DNA of 57,362 nucleotides from positions 1 through 57,362 of the forward strand of contig CAYXVE010000035.1 of the NCBI GenBank assembly GCA_964468435.1. Direction: 5' to 3'. Below, piece by piece: positions 8,085-17,306 of this stretch (positions are counted from its first letter, which is position 1; each line of letters starts with the position of its first letter). The stretch comes from JBCCTX01 sp964468435. Its GTDB lineage: Bacteria > Bacteroidota > Bacteroidia > J057. Position numbers and translations under genes: made by a program. The notes under the pieces were generated by a model. That model was not told the DNA's origin, did not search any database, and worked only from the letters and a program-made list of their open reading frames with translations.

Positions 8085-8912
8085 ATGAAAATAGATTCGC
8101 ATCAGCATTTCTGGAGATATGATCCGAAGGTATATGCATGGATTACGGAAGATATGCATATAATCCGTCGGGATTTTATGCCTAAAGACCTGATTCCCTT
8201 GCTTTATGCAGCAGGATTTGATGGCTGCATTGCCGTGCAAGCTGATCAAAGTGAAGCCGAAACCCAGTTCCTGCTGGAGCTAGCTGATCAGTATGATTTT
8301 ATACAAGGCGTTGTGGGATGGGTGGATCTGATCAGTAAAGAAGTGGAAGTGCATTTGTCAAATTTGAGTAACCATCCCAAACTCAAAGGTATCCGTCATA
8401 TTGTTCAAGGTGAGCCTGATGATTACTTTCTACTGAGAGAGGATTTTATCAATGGAATCTCGCACTTAAAAGGTTTTAATCTGGTATATGATATACTGAT
8501 TTACCCCCGGCAACTTCCCGCTGCCATTGAATTTGTGCGGAGATTTCCTCAGCAAGTATTTGTATTGGACCATATCGCCAAACCCTTTATCAAATCCGGA
8601 GTTATAGAACGCTGGGCAACACATATCAGAGAATTGGCCATTACCCCTAATGTCTACTGTAAGCTCTCTGGAATGGTAACAGAGGCAGACTGGCAAAATT
8701 GGACTGCCAGGGATATGTATCCTTATCTGGATATAGTTGTCGAAGCCTTTGGGACTAAGAGACTTATGATAGGATCTGATTGGCCGGTATGCCTGGTAGC
8801 ATCGAGCTATGAAAAAGCAATCAACCTTGTGAAGGAATATATCAGCCAGTTCTCAGAGAAAGAGCAAATAGGGATTTTAGGACAAAATGCAGTACATTGC
8901 TATAAGCTTTAA
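8085..8912 (+). CDS. amidohydrolase family, probable L-fuconolactonase
   Basis: 275 residues, TIM-barrel metal-dependent hydrolase of the amidohydrolase 2 group. It opens MKIDSHQHFWRYDP, giving the HxH motif and the HFW signature of L-fuconolactonases and related lactonases. LDHIAKP carries the strand-6 His and GSDWPV the catalytic Asp. Full length, no signal peptide, so cytoplasmic. It would open L-fucono-1,5-lactone formed by a fucose dehydrogenase. It follows the FAH gene by 19 bases, so the two are surely co-transcribed. A GH29 fucosidase that could release the sugar lies 8.4 kb downstream. Confidence 0.87.
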   Translation: MKIDSHQHFWRYDPKVYAWITEDMHIIRRDFMPKDLIPLLYAAGFDGCIAVQADQSEAETQFLLELADQYDFIQGVVGWVDLISKEVEVHLSNLSNHPKLKGIRHIVQGEPDDYFLLREDFINGISHLKGFNLVYDILIYPRQLPAAIEFVRRFPQQVFVLDHIAKPFIKSGVIERWATHIRELAITPNVYCKLSGMVTEADWQNWTARDMYPYLDIVVEAFGTKRLMIGSDWPVCLVASSYEKAINLVKEYISQFSEKEQIGILGQNAVHCYKL

Positions 8913-8936
8913 CCCGGTTCCAAAAGTTTAGGAAAC

Positions 8937-9848
8937 ATGAAGTTAACGATTGATGGGGTATCCAAGACCTACCCCAACGGCGTACAGGCATTGAAATGGG
9001 TGTCTTTGGAGATTCATACAGGGATGTTTGGGCTACTTGGGCCCAATGGTGCAGGAAAGTCTACGCTGATGCGTACGATCGCTACCCTGCAGGCACCTGA
9101 TGAAGGTAGTATCAATTTCGTCGGTTTTGATGTCATGAAAGATCAGGAGGAGATCCGCAATTTATTGGGGTACTTGCCGCAGGAGTTTGGACTGTATCCA
9201 CGCGTAAGCGTGGAAGCTATGCTCAGCCATCTGGCTGTCTTGAAGGGTATTGTGAATAAAAATTTGCGTAAAGAGCTGGTGGGAGCCTTGCTGAACCGGG
9301 TAAATCTTTGGGAAATGCGTAGGAAAGCTGTCGGAACCTTATCAGGCGGAATGAAACAACGTCTGGGTATCGCCCAGGCATTGATCGGCAATCCCAGTTT
9401 GATCATTGTTGACGAACCCACAGCAGGTCTTGATCCAGCAGAGCGCAATCGTTTCCTGAATTTACTCAGTGAGATTGGTGAAAATACCGTAGTTATCCTT
9501 TCTACCCATATTGTAGAAGATGTAGAAGAGCTCTGTACAGACATGGCCATTATAAACCGGGGCAGAGTCATCATGCAGGGCAATCCACTGGAGTCTATCG
9601 ACAATATTGAGGGGCGAATCTGGCGTAAACGCATCACCAAAGATGAGTTGCCTGTTTTTCGAACTAAATACAAGGTGATCTCGGAAAAACTTATTTCAGG
9701 TCAACCTGAGATACGGGTGCTGGAGGATATCCCCCCCCGGGATTCTTTCGAATCCGTAGTTCCCGATCTGGCGGATGTATACTTTTCAATTATTTATGAA
9801 GACGAGCATTCATGGCAATCTGATAACCTGGCTGTTCAAATAGGTTAA
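8937..9848 (+). CDS. ABC transporter ATP-binding protein
   Basis: 303 residues. Walker A GPNGAGKST at 35-43, signature LSGGMKQR at about 139-146, Walker B LIIVDEPTAGLD and the H-loop STHIVED are all intact, so it should hydrolyse ATP. A C-terminal extension of about 90 residues after the ATPase core is typical of the partners of ABC-2 permeases. Only 16 bases separate it from the permease/M1 fusion, so the two form one exporter-like unit. The substrate is unknown. It starts 24 bases after the fuconolactonase-like gene and could be read through from it. Confidence 0.93.
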   Translation: MKLTIDGVSKTYPNGVQALKWVSLEIHTGMFGLLGPNGAGKSTLMRTIATLQAPDEGSINFVGFDVMKDQEEIRNLLGYLPQEFGLYPRVSVEAMLSHLAVLKGIVNKNLRKELVGALLNRVNLWEMRRKAVGTLSGGMKQRLGIAQALIGNPSLIIVDEPTAGLDPAERNRFLNLLSEIGENTVVILSTHIVEDVEELCTDMAIINRGRVIMQGNPLESIDNIEGRIWRKRITKDELPVFRTKYKVISEKLISGQPEIRVLEDIPPRDSFESVVPDLADVYFSIIYEDEHSWQSDNLAVQIG

Positions 9849-9864
9849 CTTAAGAGTAAGCTTC

Positions 9865-12800
9865 ATGAAGATATGGAAAATTATTGAATTCGAATTGTAC
9901 TACAGAGCAAGACGACCGGCCACATATTTATATTTCCTAATCCTCTTTGTATTGGCATTCCTGGGAATATCTGTAGATGCGGTAACCATAGGGTCTAGTG
10001 CAGGTCAGGTTAAACAGAATGCACCTACCGAAATTGCATTCATGATGGTAATCCTTACAGCGATCCCTGGTTTCTTTATCAGTTCTGCAATAATGGGAGT
10101 TCCTGTACTCAGGGATTATATGCACAATAGTTATGAAATCATCTTTACGCGACCCGTTAGCAAAATTGCCTACCTCATGGGGCGTTTTCTGGGGTCATTA
10201 ATCATTTTGCTGTGTGTTTTTTCAGGTATTTTATTGGGTTTTATGGCTGGGACCTATGCACCTTGGCTTGATCCAGACAATTATTTACCATTCAATTCCT
10301 GGCACTTTATACAACCCTTTTTCATATTTACTATTCCCAACATATTCTTTACAGGAGCACTGTTTTTTTGGGGGGGAGTCTACAACCGCAGTATACTATG
10401 GGTATTTGTTCAGGGAGTCATTTTACTGGCACTATATTTTATATCAGGAGCCATGACCAATAACTGGGACAGCCGCACCTATGCAGCAATATTAGATCCT
10501 ATCGGAGTAAGCCTGTTGAATATCGTATCCCGATATTGGACGGTTGTAGAACTCAACTCCAGGATATTTAATTTCTCGGGATTGATTTTTGTCAATCGAA
10601 TGGTATGGTTGACCCTTGCAGGAGGCATTTTACTTTTTACATATTTCTCTTTTGATCCTGTAAAAGTAAGAAGAAGATGGTGGAATAGGAGAAGAAGGCT
10701 GAATCCAATAGATACTCGTAAAGCGCCGGCTTTTCCTGCCTTTAGTATCCCGCAGGTGGTTGTGGAAGGAGGTGCCTATACCCGGCTCTATCAATTGGGA
10801 TCGCTGTGCATTTTATATGTAAAAGAAATATTACTGGCAGTACCTTTTCTGGCGATTACCATCGTAGGAATCGTCAATATTTTTATCAATAGCCGCTTTT
10901 TCAACCAAATCTATGGGACTGAGGTATATCCTACTACTTCACTCATGATCGAACTCATATCCTCCTTTTCCTTATTTTACCTCATCATTATTACTTTTTA
11001 CAGCGGCGAACTCATCTGGCGGGAAAAAGATATTAAGCTGGATTCTGTTTTTGATTCTCTGCCCATAGCCCCGTGGCTTATCCTGACAAGTAAATTCCTC
11101 GGGATATGCGTTATCCTCTTCGTACTTCATATCATTCTCATATTGCTTGGGATGGCGATTCAGACTTTAAGAGGATATTATCATTATGAACCCATGATCT
11201 ATCTCCAAGGATTACTGATCGGGAGTTATTCTACTTATATCTTGTTTGCTGCTTTGGCTTTCTTTATACAGATCCTTACACGCAATAAGTTTTTGGGGCA
11301 CACTTTATTTATCCTCTTTTTCATTGTCAATGTGTTGCTGGATCAGTTTGGATTGGAACACAGGATGATCAAATATGCCAGTGGAGGATGGGACATGTAT
11401 TCGGATATGAATGGATTTGGACATTTTATCATACCCTTCATTAGTTATCGAATATACTGGCTTGGAGTTGCCATGGTAATGGCTGGCATAAGCCTATTTG
11501 TCTATAAGAAGCAAAGGAAAAGTTCTTTGAAAACGCAAATCAGATCCTTTAAAATCAGGAGCTACCCTATTTCAACGGGCTTGATCCTGACTGGAATCTT
11601 ATTGTCTCTCTCTTCAGGGACATACATCTATTTCAATACTGAGATCATTAATCAAGACAGAAATTCAAAACAACAAAAACAGTATCAGGCTGCTTATGAA
11701 CGATCTCTGAAACATCTGGAAACAAAAATACAGCCTAAAATCAAAGCTGTAGAAATGAATGTGGATTTATATCCGGAGCAAAGAGATTTTGAAGCTGATG
11801 GATGCTATATTCTAAAAAACCAATCCAACAGTAAAATCGCGGATATCCATATTCAGTTGCGATGGGATCATAGCCTAATCCTGGATACGCTCTATTTTGA
11901 TAGACCACACCAACTGATTCATACATATGATTCCTTTTATCATTATGTCTACCGCCTGGATAATCCCTTATTGCCGGGTGATAGTATCGAAATGAATTTC
12001 AGGGAGCACTATGATAGTAGAGGTTTTAGAGAACATCAGGTAAATAATGAGATCGTAGAAAATGGAACCTTTATGCGCAATGATTACTTCCCCTCACTTG
12101 GATATCAACCTAATAATGAACTACAAAACCGGAGGGACCGGGAAGATTATGGTTTACCTTTGACTCCCAGAATGCGAGGCCGGAGAGATTCGCTAGGGAT
12201 TCAAACAAATATCTTTGGGGATGATGGGGATTACATCAGATTTGAAATCAAGCTTAGTACTGCTTATGATCAGATAGCATTGGCACCAGGAAGATTAGTG
12301 AATGCATGGGAAGAAGCTAATAGAGCGCATTTTTATTATAAAATGGAGCGACCCATGATCAATTTTTGGAGTATCGTATCGGCGAGGTATGTTAAGCTGG
12401 CAGAAACAATGCAAATAGCAGATGTCAATACCCGGGATTCTGTATTTAGGCTGGAAATATATTATCATCCCGGGCATGAGTACAATGTAAAGCGTATGAT
12501 GAAGGGTATGCAACGTTCACTGGCATATTACAGTAAGCATTTTTCACCCTATCAGTTCCTGCGGCTCCGGATCATGGAGTTTCCCCGTTACAGTTATTTA
12601 GTTCAATCCTTTGCCAACACGATTCCTTTTTCAGAAGGACTGGGATTTGTCATAGATGTGAAGGAGCGCGATATAGACATGGCATTTTACATTACGGCCC
12701 ATGAAGTAGCTCATCAGTGGTGGGGGCATCAGGTACTTGAAGCGAATGTGAGAGGTAGTGCCTTTTTATCTGAATCCCTTTCACAATATTCAGCGTTAAT

Positions 12801-13479
12801 GGTTATGAAAGCTGTCTATGGTGAGGCCATGATGCAAAACTATCTTAAATATGAATTGGACCAGTACCTGAAGGGTAGAGCCAGCGAGGACCGCAATGAA
12901 TTACCTCTTGCTTTGGTTGCGAATCAGAATTATATACATTATCACAAAGGGGCTATGGTTATGTATGCACTTCAGGATTACATTTCTGAAGACAGCGTGA
13001 ATTCTGCATTGAGAAAATACTGCAGAGACTGGGGATACCAGACAGGTAGATACGCTACCTCAGATATCCTGCTGGAATATTTCCGAAATGTTACACCGGA
13101 TTCCCTTTCATATATTATCTATGAACTGTTTGAGTCTATTACCCTTTATGAAAACCGAGTAGTAAATCCATCCTACAGACAGCGTTCCGGTTTGTATGAA
13201 GTAAATATCCCAGTGAACTCACTCAAATACCAGGTGGATAGTCTGGGAAATGAAAAACCTATTCTGATCAATGACTGGATAGATATAGGGATAGTAGGAA
13301 GAGCCCAAAATGGTGAAGACTCTTTATTGTACTTGAACAAACACCTTATTGATACGTCTTATGTAGAAATAAACGTGACAGTAAATTCAAGACCATTACA
13401 GGCAGGTATAGACCCGATCTATAAACTTATCGACCGGAATCCTGAAGATAATATAGCACCTGTGATTGAAGTGCCTTGA
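9865..13479 (+). CDS. ABC-2 permease fused to M1-type metallopeptidase domain
   Basis: 1204 residues. About 1-250 and 310-590 each hold six or so membrane helices of ABC-2 permeases, linked by a basic loop (RRRWWNRRRR). From about 600 a soluble domain follows. HEVAH at 946-950 gives the zinc site, and a Glu follows in the LSESLSQY segment, though 19 residues lie between HEVAH and this Glu where M1 enzymes have 18. YHKGAMVMYAL matches the M1 catalytic-Tyr segment. The exopeptidase motif GxMEN is not recognisable: the aligned place reads PFSEGLGF, keeping only the Glu. It may therefore be an endopeptidase, or a peptide sensor rather than a true aminopeptidase. This architecture recurs in Bacteroidota; its role is not known. 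Confidence 0.92.
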   Translation: MKIWKIIEFELYYRARRPATYLYFLILFVLAFLGISVDAVTIGSSAGQVKQNAPTEIAFMMVILTAIPGFFISSAIMGVPVLRDYMHNSYEIIFTRPVSKIAYLMGRFLGSLIILLCVFSGILLGFMAGTYAPWLDPDNYLPFNSWHFIQPFFIFTIPNIFFTGALFFWGGVYNRSILWVFVQGVILLALYFISGAMTNNWDSRTYAAILDPIGVSLLNIVSRYWTVVELNSRIFNFSGLIFVNRMVWLTLAGGILLFTYFSFDPVKVRRRWWNRRRRLNPIDTRKAPAFPAFSIPQVVVEGGAYTRLYQLGSLCILYVKEILLAVPFLAITIVGIVNIFINSRFFNQIYGTEVYPTTSLMIELISSFSLFYLIIITFYSGELIWREKDIKLDSVFDSLPIAPWLILTSKFLGICVILFVLHIILILLGMAIQTLRGYYHYEPMIYLQGLLIGSYSTYILFAALAFFIQILTRNKFLGHTLFILFFIVNVLLDQFGLEHRMIKYASGGWDMYSDMNGFGHFIIPFISYRIYWLGVAMVMAGISLFVYKKQRKSSLKTQIRSFKIRSYPISTGLILTGILLSLSSGTYIYFNTEIINQDRNSKQQKQYQAAYERSLKHLETKIQPKIKAVEMNVDLYPEQRDFEADGCYILKNQSNSKIADIHIQLRWDHSLILDTLYFDRPHQLIHTYDSFYHYVYRLDNPLLPGDSIEMNFREHYDSRGFREHQVNNEIVENGTFMRNDYFPSLGYQPNNELQNRRDREDYGLPLTPRMRGRRDSLGIQTNIFGDDGDYIRFEIKLSTAYDQIALAPGRLVNAWEEANRAHFYYKMERPMINFWSIVSARYVKLAETMQIADVNTRDSVFRLEIYYHPGHEYNVKRMMKGMQRSLAYYSKHFSPYQFLRLRIMEFPRYSYLVQSFANTIPFSEGLGFVIDVKERDIDMAFYITAHEVAHQWWGHQVLEANVRGSAFLSESLSQYSALMVMKAVYGEAMMQNYLKYELDQYLKGRASEDRNELPLALVANQNYIHYHKGAMVMYALQDYISEDSVNSALRKYCRDWGYQTGRYATSDILLEYFRNVTPDSLSYIIYELFESITLYENRVVNPSYRQRSGLYEVNIPVNSLKYQVDSLGNEKPILINDWIDIGIVGRAQNGEDSLLYLNKHLIDTSYVEINVTVNSRPLQAGIDPIYKLIDRNPEDNIAPVIEVP

Positions 13480-13531
13480 GTTCCGTAGGGAATGGAGTTT
13501 GCGCATAATTTCTTATATTTACCCAGTGAAT

Positions 13532-13945
13532 ATGAATACCAAAGAAATATTACAGGCCAGTAAACTACGCAATACAGCGAGTAGAGCTGCGATTCTTTCG
13601 ATTTTTTCACAACGGGATATAGCCTTATCTGAGCCTGATATTGAAGAGGCAATGACAATACCCTGTGACAGGGTAACCATATACCGTACTTTAACTACTT
13701 TTCTTGAGAAAGGGATTATACACAAGGTACTTGATGATACTGGTGTCATGAAATATGCCTTATGCTCAGAGTCCTGCCAGAATGGCGATCATCAGCACAA
13801 TCATGTACATTTCAAATGCTCCCATTGTGGACACACGATTTGTATTGAAGGTGTTTCTGTTCCTATTATTCCTCTTCCCCAGGGATATGAGATGAATGAA
13901 ATCAATGTATTGGTACAGGGAGTATGCGAGAAATGTAGTGGTTGA
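13532..13945 (+). CDS. Fur-family transcriptional regulator
   Basis: 137 residues starting MNTKEILQASKLRNTASRAA. The winged helix with CDRVTIYRTLTTFLEKGI is the Fur-family recognition region (usually S/VYR). HxH in HNHVHFKC, CSHCG and the final CEKC supply regulatory and structural zinc sites. The short His/Cys-rich form fits a Zur- or Fur-like repressor; the metal cannot be told from sequence. The ATG at 13532 is chosen because the frame upstream runs into the previous gene and does not resemble Fur. The helicase gene starts 11 bases downstream, so they are likely co-transcribed. Confidence 0.88.
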   Translation: MNTKEILQASKLRNTASRAAILSIFSQRDIALSEPDIEEAMTIPCDRVTIYRTLTTFLEKGIIHKVLDDTGVMKYALCSESCQNGDHQHNHVHFKCSHCGHTICIEGVSVPIIPLPQGYEMNEINVLVQGVCEKCSG

Positions 13946-13956
13946 TTAAAGCATTT

Positions 13957-15885
13957 ATGAACACACAGGATCAGTTGGAAAAGCTCCTCTCTTTACTGGA
14001 AATAGAAAAGCAAGAAGATTTACGGCAGTATCGTGAAATGGTTCTTCGACGAACCTTACAGGAACGGGTAGAGCGCGGTATCAGTTGGTATCCCGTTTCG
14101 CTCAAAGGGGCATATATAGGTATCGGTGAAAAAATTGTTCTGGAGGTAGAAAGAGCGGGAAATGGTAAAACCTCTAATGCATTACAGGTGGGGAGTACCG
14201 TTAGGGTATTTGGTATGCAGTCGAATCAGGAAGTGGGGAGGAATTCTGGTGTGATTTCCTGGGTAAGGCGCAACAAGATGATGATTGTATTGAGTACAGA
14301 GACTTTTCCCGAATGGATAAATGGTGCCAAGGTAGGTGTTGATCTTGATTTTGACGACACTACTTATCGCGAAATGTCTAAGGCGGTACACAAGGTGCTG
14401 GAAGCAGGAAAACAGGAGCGTATTACTGAGCTGAGAGACATTCTGATCGGGAATAAAAAGCCTTCTTTTCATCGGTGGAACGTACACTATTACAATCCTA
14501 TTCTCAATCCATCGCAAAATCGCGCTGTACAGCTCGCGCTGGAAGCGCTGGATGTGGCCGTGATACACGGTCCTCCCGGAACGGGTAAGACTACCACGCT
14601 GGTACAAGCGATTAAGGAAACCCTCAACCGCGAACATCAGGTGCTGGTATGTGCACCGAGTAATACGGCTGTAGACCTGTTAGCCCTCAAATGTGAAGCT
14701 GAAGGTATGTCTGTCGTGCGGCTGGGCAACCCTGCTCGTGTAGATGAGAAGCTACATCAACTGACGCTTGACGGTGCTATCAGCAGTCATGATGATTACA
14801 AGACTTTGAAAAAGTATCGTAAGGATGCAGATGAAGCGCGCCAGCGCGCCCATAAATTCAAGCGCAACTTTGGTGCGCGGGAGCGCCAGCATCGCAATCG
14901 CCTGATGCGAGAAGCCCGCGAGCTGTCGCAGACAGCCCATAAACTGGAGGATTATATTATCCATCAGATTCTAACCCAGAATCAGGTCATCGCTTGTACA
15001 CTGGTAGGCGCTTCTAGCTCCATCCTGGGCAATAAACGCTTTTATTCCGTCTTCATCGACGAAGCTGCACAGGCCCTTACGCCAGCCTGCTGGATTCCGA
15101 TCCTTCGATCGGGCAGGGTGATCTTTGCGGGTGATCACTACCAGCTCCCGCCGACAGTCAAATCCCCTGAAGCAGACAAGGAGGGCCTTTCCGTTACCCT
15201 GTTGGAACGCGTCATGGAAGAGAAATCCGAAGCTTCGGTCATGTTGGAGCAGCAGTATCGCATGCATGAGCAGATTATGCGCTTTTCAGCGAAGTGGTTT
15301 TACCAAAACCGCCTGGAGGCAGATGGTTCTGTTAAATTTAGTACGCTGGGCGAAGGTTTTGACCCAGTAGAATTTGTTGACACAGCCGGCCTGGGGTATG
15401 AAGAGAACAAAGATTCCGATACATTGAGTACCTATAATGCTGAGGAGGCTTATCTCTTGCTCAAGCATCTGGCTATATTGCTCAATGCGCTGGAATTTCA
15501 GCAGCCCGGTATATTTGATCGAGGGTTGACAATTGGGATCATTGCGCCTTACAAGGCGCAGGTGCGTACACTACGCGAGGTATTGCGGGATAGTCCTATG
15601 CTAAGTTCCTATCTGGATCACATCTCCATCAATACCGTAGATGGTTTCCAGGGTCAGGAGCGGGATATCATCTATATCAGTCTCACTCGTTCGAATTCGA
15701 ATGGGGAGATCGGTTTTCTCGGCGATGTTCGCCGGATGAATGTCGCCCTGACACGGGCCAAAAAGAAACTGGTCGTTGTCGGGGACAGTGCTACCCTAGG
15801 CAGACATCCCTTCTATGAGTCTTTTATCGAGTATGTCGAAAGCATACATGCCTACCACACAGCTTGGGAGTGGGTGAGCGTGTGA
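13957..15885 (+). CDS. Upf1/IGHMBP2-like superfamily 1B helicase
   Basis: 642 residues. An N-terminal beta-barrel-like region (about 40-150) precedes the ATPase core. Motif I is GPPGTGKTTT, then CAPSNTAVD (Ia), DEAAQ (II), GDHYQLPPTV (III), LEQQYRMH (IV), NTVDGFQGQERD (V) and MNVALTRAK (VI). A charged insertion at about 270-330, rich in Arg and Lys, fits the 1B stalk and would touch nucleic acid. Likely a 5'-3' DNA or RNA helicase. The ATG at 13957 is preferred over a TTG five codons earlier that overlaps the fur stop. Why it is paired with a Fur-family gene is not obvious. Confidence 0.9.
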   Translation: MNTQDQLEKLLSLLEIEKQEDLRQYREMVLRRTLQERVERGISWYPVSLKGAYIGIGEKIVLEVERAGNGKTSNALQVGSTVRVFGMQSNQEVGRNSGVISWVRRNKMMIVLSTETFPEWINGAKVGVDLDFDDTTYREMSKAVHKVLEAGKQERITELRDILIGNKKPSFHRWNVHYYNPILNPSQNRAVQLALEALDVAVIHGPPGTGKTTTLVQAIKETLNREHQVLVCAPSNTAVDLLALKCEAEGMSVVRLGNPARVDEKLHQLTLDGAISSHDDYKTLKKYRKDADEARQRAHKFKRNFGARERQHRNRLMREARELSQTAHKLEDYIIHQILTQNQVIACTLVGASSSILGNKRFYSVFIDEAAQALTPACWIPILRSGRVIFAGDHYQLPPTVKSPEADKEGLSVTLLERVMEEKSEASVMLEQQYRMHEQIMRFSAKWFYQNRLEADGSVKFSTLGEGFDPVEFVDTAGLGYEENKDSDTLSTYNAEEAYLLLKHLAILLNALEFQQPGIFDRGLTIGIIAPYKAQVRTLREVLRDSPMLSSYLDHISINTVDGFQGQERDIIYISLTRSNSNGEIGFLGDVRRMNVALTRAKKKLVVVGDSATLGRHPFYESFIEYVESIHAYHTAWEWVSV

Positions 15886-15977
15886 GAACATCGGTAATAA
15901 TACAAGCGTTTGTGATTTTGACTATAAACTTTAACAACCAATCTTCGTAAAGAACTACAAATCTCTATAGTACTTTT

Positions 15978-17006
15978 GTGAATTACTGGAAAATTTTTGT
16001 CAACGGCTACAAGGGATATGCCGACTACCTTTGGAAAGAAGTCACCTTTCAAGTACCCTTTCTACATAATTATTTCTGGATGCTCGTTGTAGTATCGCTA
16101 TTTTTCCTGGCGCTGGAATGGATTCGCCCCTGGCGCGAAGACCAGAAAAAATTTCGGCAGGATTTCTGGCTAGACGCTTTTTACATGTTTTTCAATTTTT
16201 TTTTCTTTTCCCTCATCATTTACAATGCCACTTCCGATGTCGTAGTCAACCTGTTTAATTCCGGTATTCAGTCTCTCCTAGGCATAGACTTGCAGGCGAT
16301 GAATCCCATGCGCAACTGGCCGCTCTGGGCGATCCTGATTATGGGCTTCATAGTACGCGACTTTGTCCAGTGGTGGGTGCATCGCATATTACATGCTTTA
16401 CCACAACTATGGGAGTTTCATAAAGTACATCATTCTGTAGCAGAGATGGGTTTTGCCGCGCATTTGCGCTATCATTGGATGGAGACAGTAGTCTACCGAA
16501 GTATCGAATATGTACCGCTGGCTTTACTAGGTATCGGACTACACGATTTTTTTCTAATACATATCTTTACCCTTGCCTGGGGGCATTACAATCATTCTAA
16601 TCTACACTCGGACTTCCGCATTACTGGTGCCATGACCTTTTCCCTGCTTTCAGCCCTGATCATCACTTCCGATCCCAGGCTTGCCTCGTTTTCATGGATA
16701 TTTTCTGCGATCATCATCATGGGGAGTGGTCTATTTGGGGCATTTGTGATAGGTAGGTATATGAAATATATTTTTAACAGTCCTGAGATGCATATCTGGC
16801 ATCACGCCCACGATCTTCCTCAAGAGAGACATAGGGGTGTGAACTTCGGCATTACGCTCGCTATCTGGGACTACATCTGGAGAACAGATTACATTCCCTA
16901 TGAAGGAAGAGATATCAAACTTGGATTTCCAGGTGTGGAACAATTTCCACACTCCTTCCTGGGACAGATTAAACATGGTTTTAAATCTTTCAGTAAACGC
17001 TGCTAG
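15978..17006 (+). CDS. sterol desaturase / fatty acid hydroxylase family membrane protein
   Basis: 342 residues with five or six membrane segments. The di-iron histidine clusters are present: HRILH (about 135), HKVHHS (about 150) and HIWHHAHD (about 275), so it should be an active O2-dependent hydroxylase of a lipid or carotenoid-like substrate, in the inner membrane. The start is a GTG at 15978. The bases TACTTTTG (15971-15978), which overlap this GTG, match the Bacteroidota -7 box; if that is a real promoter, translation must begin downstream, but no good alternative Met exists before the first membrane helix. Confidence 0.88.
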   Translation: MNYWKIFVNGYKGYADYLWKEVTFQVPFLHNYFWMLVVVSLFFLALEWIRPWREDQKKFRQDFWLDAFYMFFNFFFFSLIIYNATSDVVVNLFNSGIQSLLGIDLQAMNPMRNWPLWAILIMGFIVRDFVQWWVHRILHALPQLWEFHKVHHSVAEMGFAAHLRYHWMETVVYRSIEYVPLALLGIGLHDFFLIHIFTLAWGHYNHSNLHSDFRITGAMTFSLLSALIITSDPRLASFSWIFSAIIIMGSGLFGAFVIGRYMKYIFNSPEMHIWHHAHDLPQERHRGVNFGITLAIWDYIWRTDYIPYEGRDIKLGFPGVEQFPHSFLGQIKHGFKSFSKRC

Positions 17007-17306
17007 ATAAGTATTCTACACCTACAATGTTTAAAATGCTCAAGCTATGCGCACTCAGGTTACTTACCTATTTACCTAAATTTGATCTTCCGGAATAGAC
17101 GTATACCAGGTCTTAGTTGGATGGATATTGGTGGCACAAGTCGACTCGATAAGGTGAGTTTGGCATGATATGTAATTTTGGTCAGTGATAGGACAGAAAT
17201 AACATAACTATTCTTAAATTGTCAATTAAGTTTGATATTACAATTATTCATTATATATCTATCGATATAAAGATAAAACATCCAACATATTTCTGTAAGA
17301 TTGTAT
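17007..17306. other. intergenic, no gene seen
   Basis: About 300 AT-rich bases upstream of the fucosidase. Only short frames without family resemblance occur. The half nearest the fucosidase (17215-17300) is very AT-rich and likely holds its promoter, but I see no clear TTTG / TAnnTTTG pair. Confidence 0.4.

Noticed and set aside
13942..13956. TTG start for the helicase
   Set aside because: It overlaps the fur stop and adds five residues of no value; the ATG at 13957 is better.
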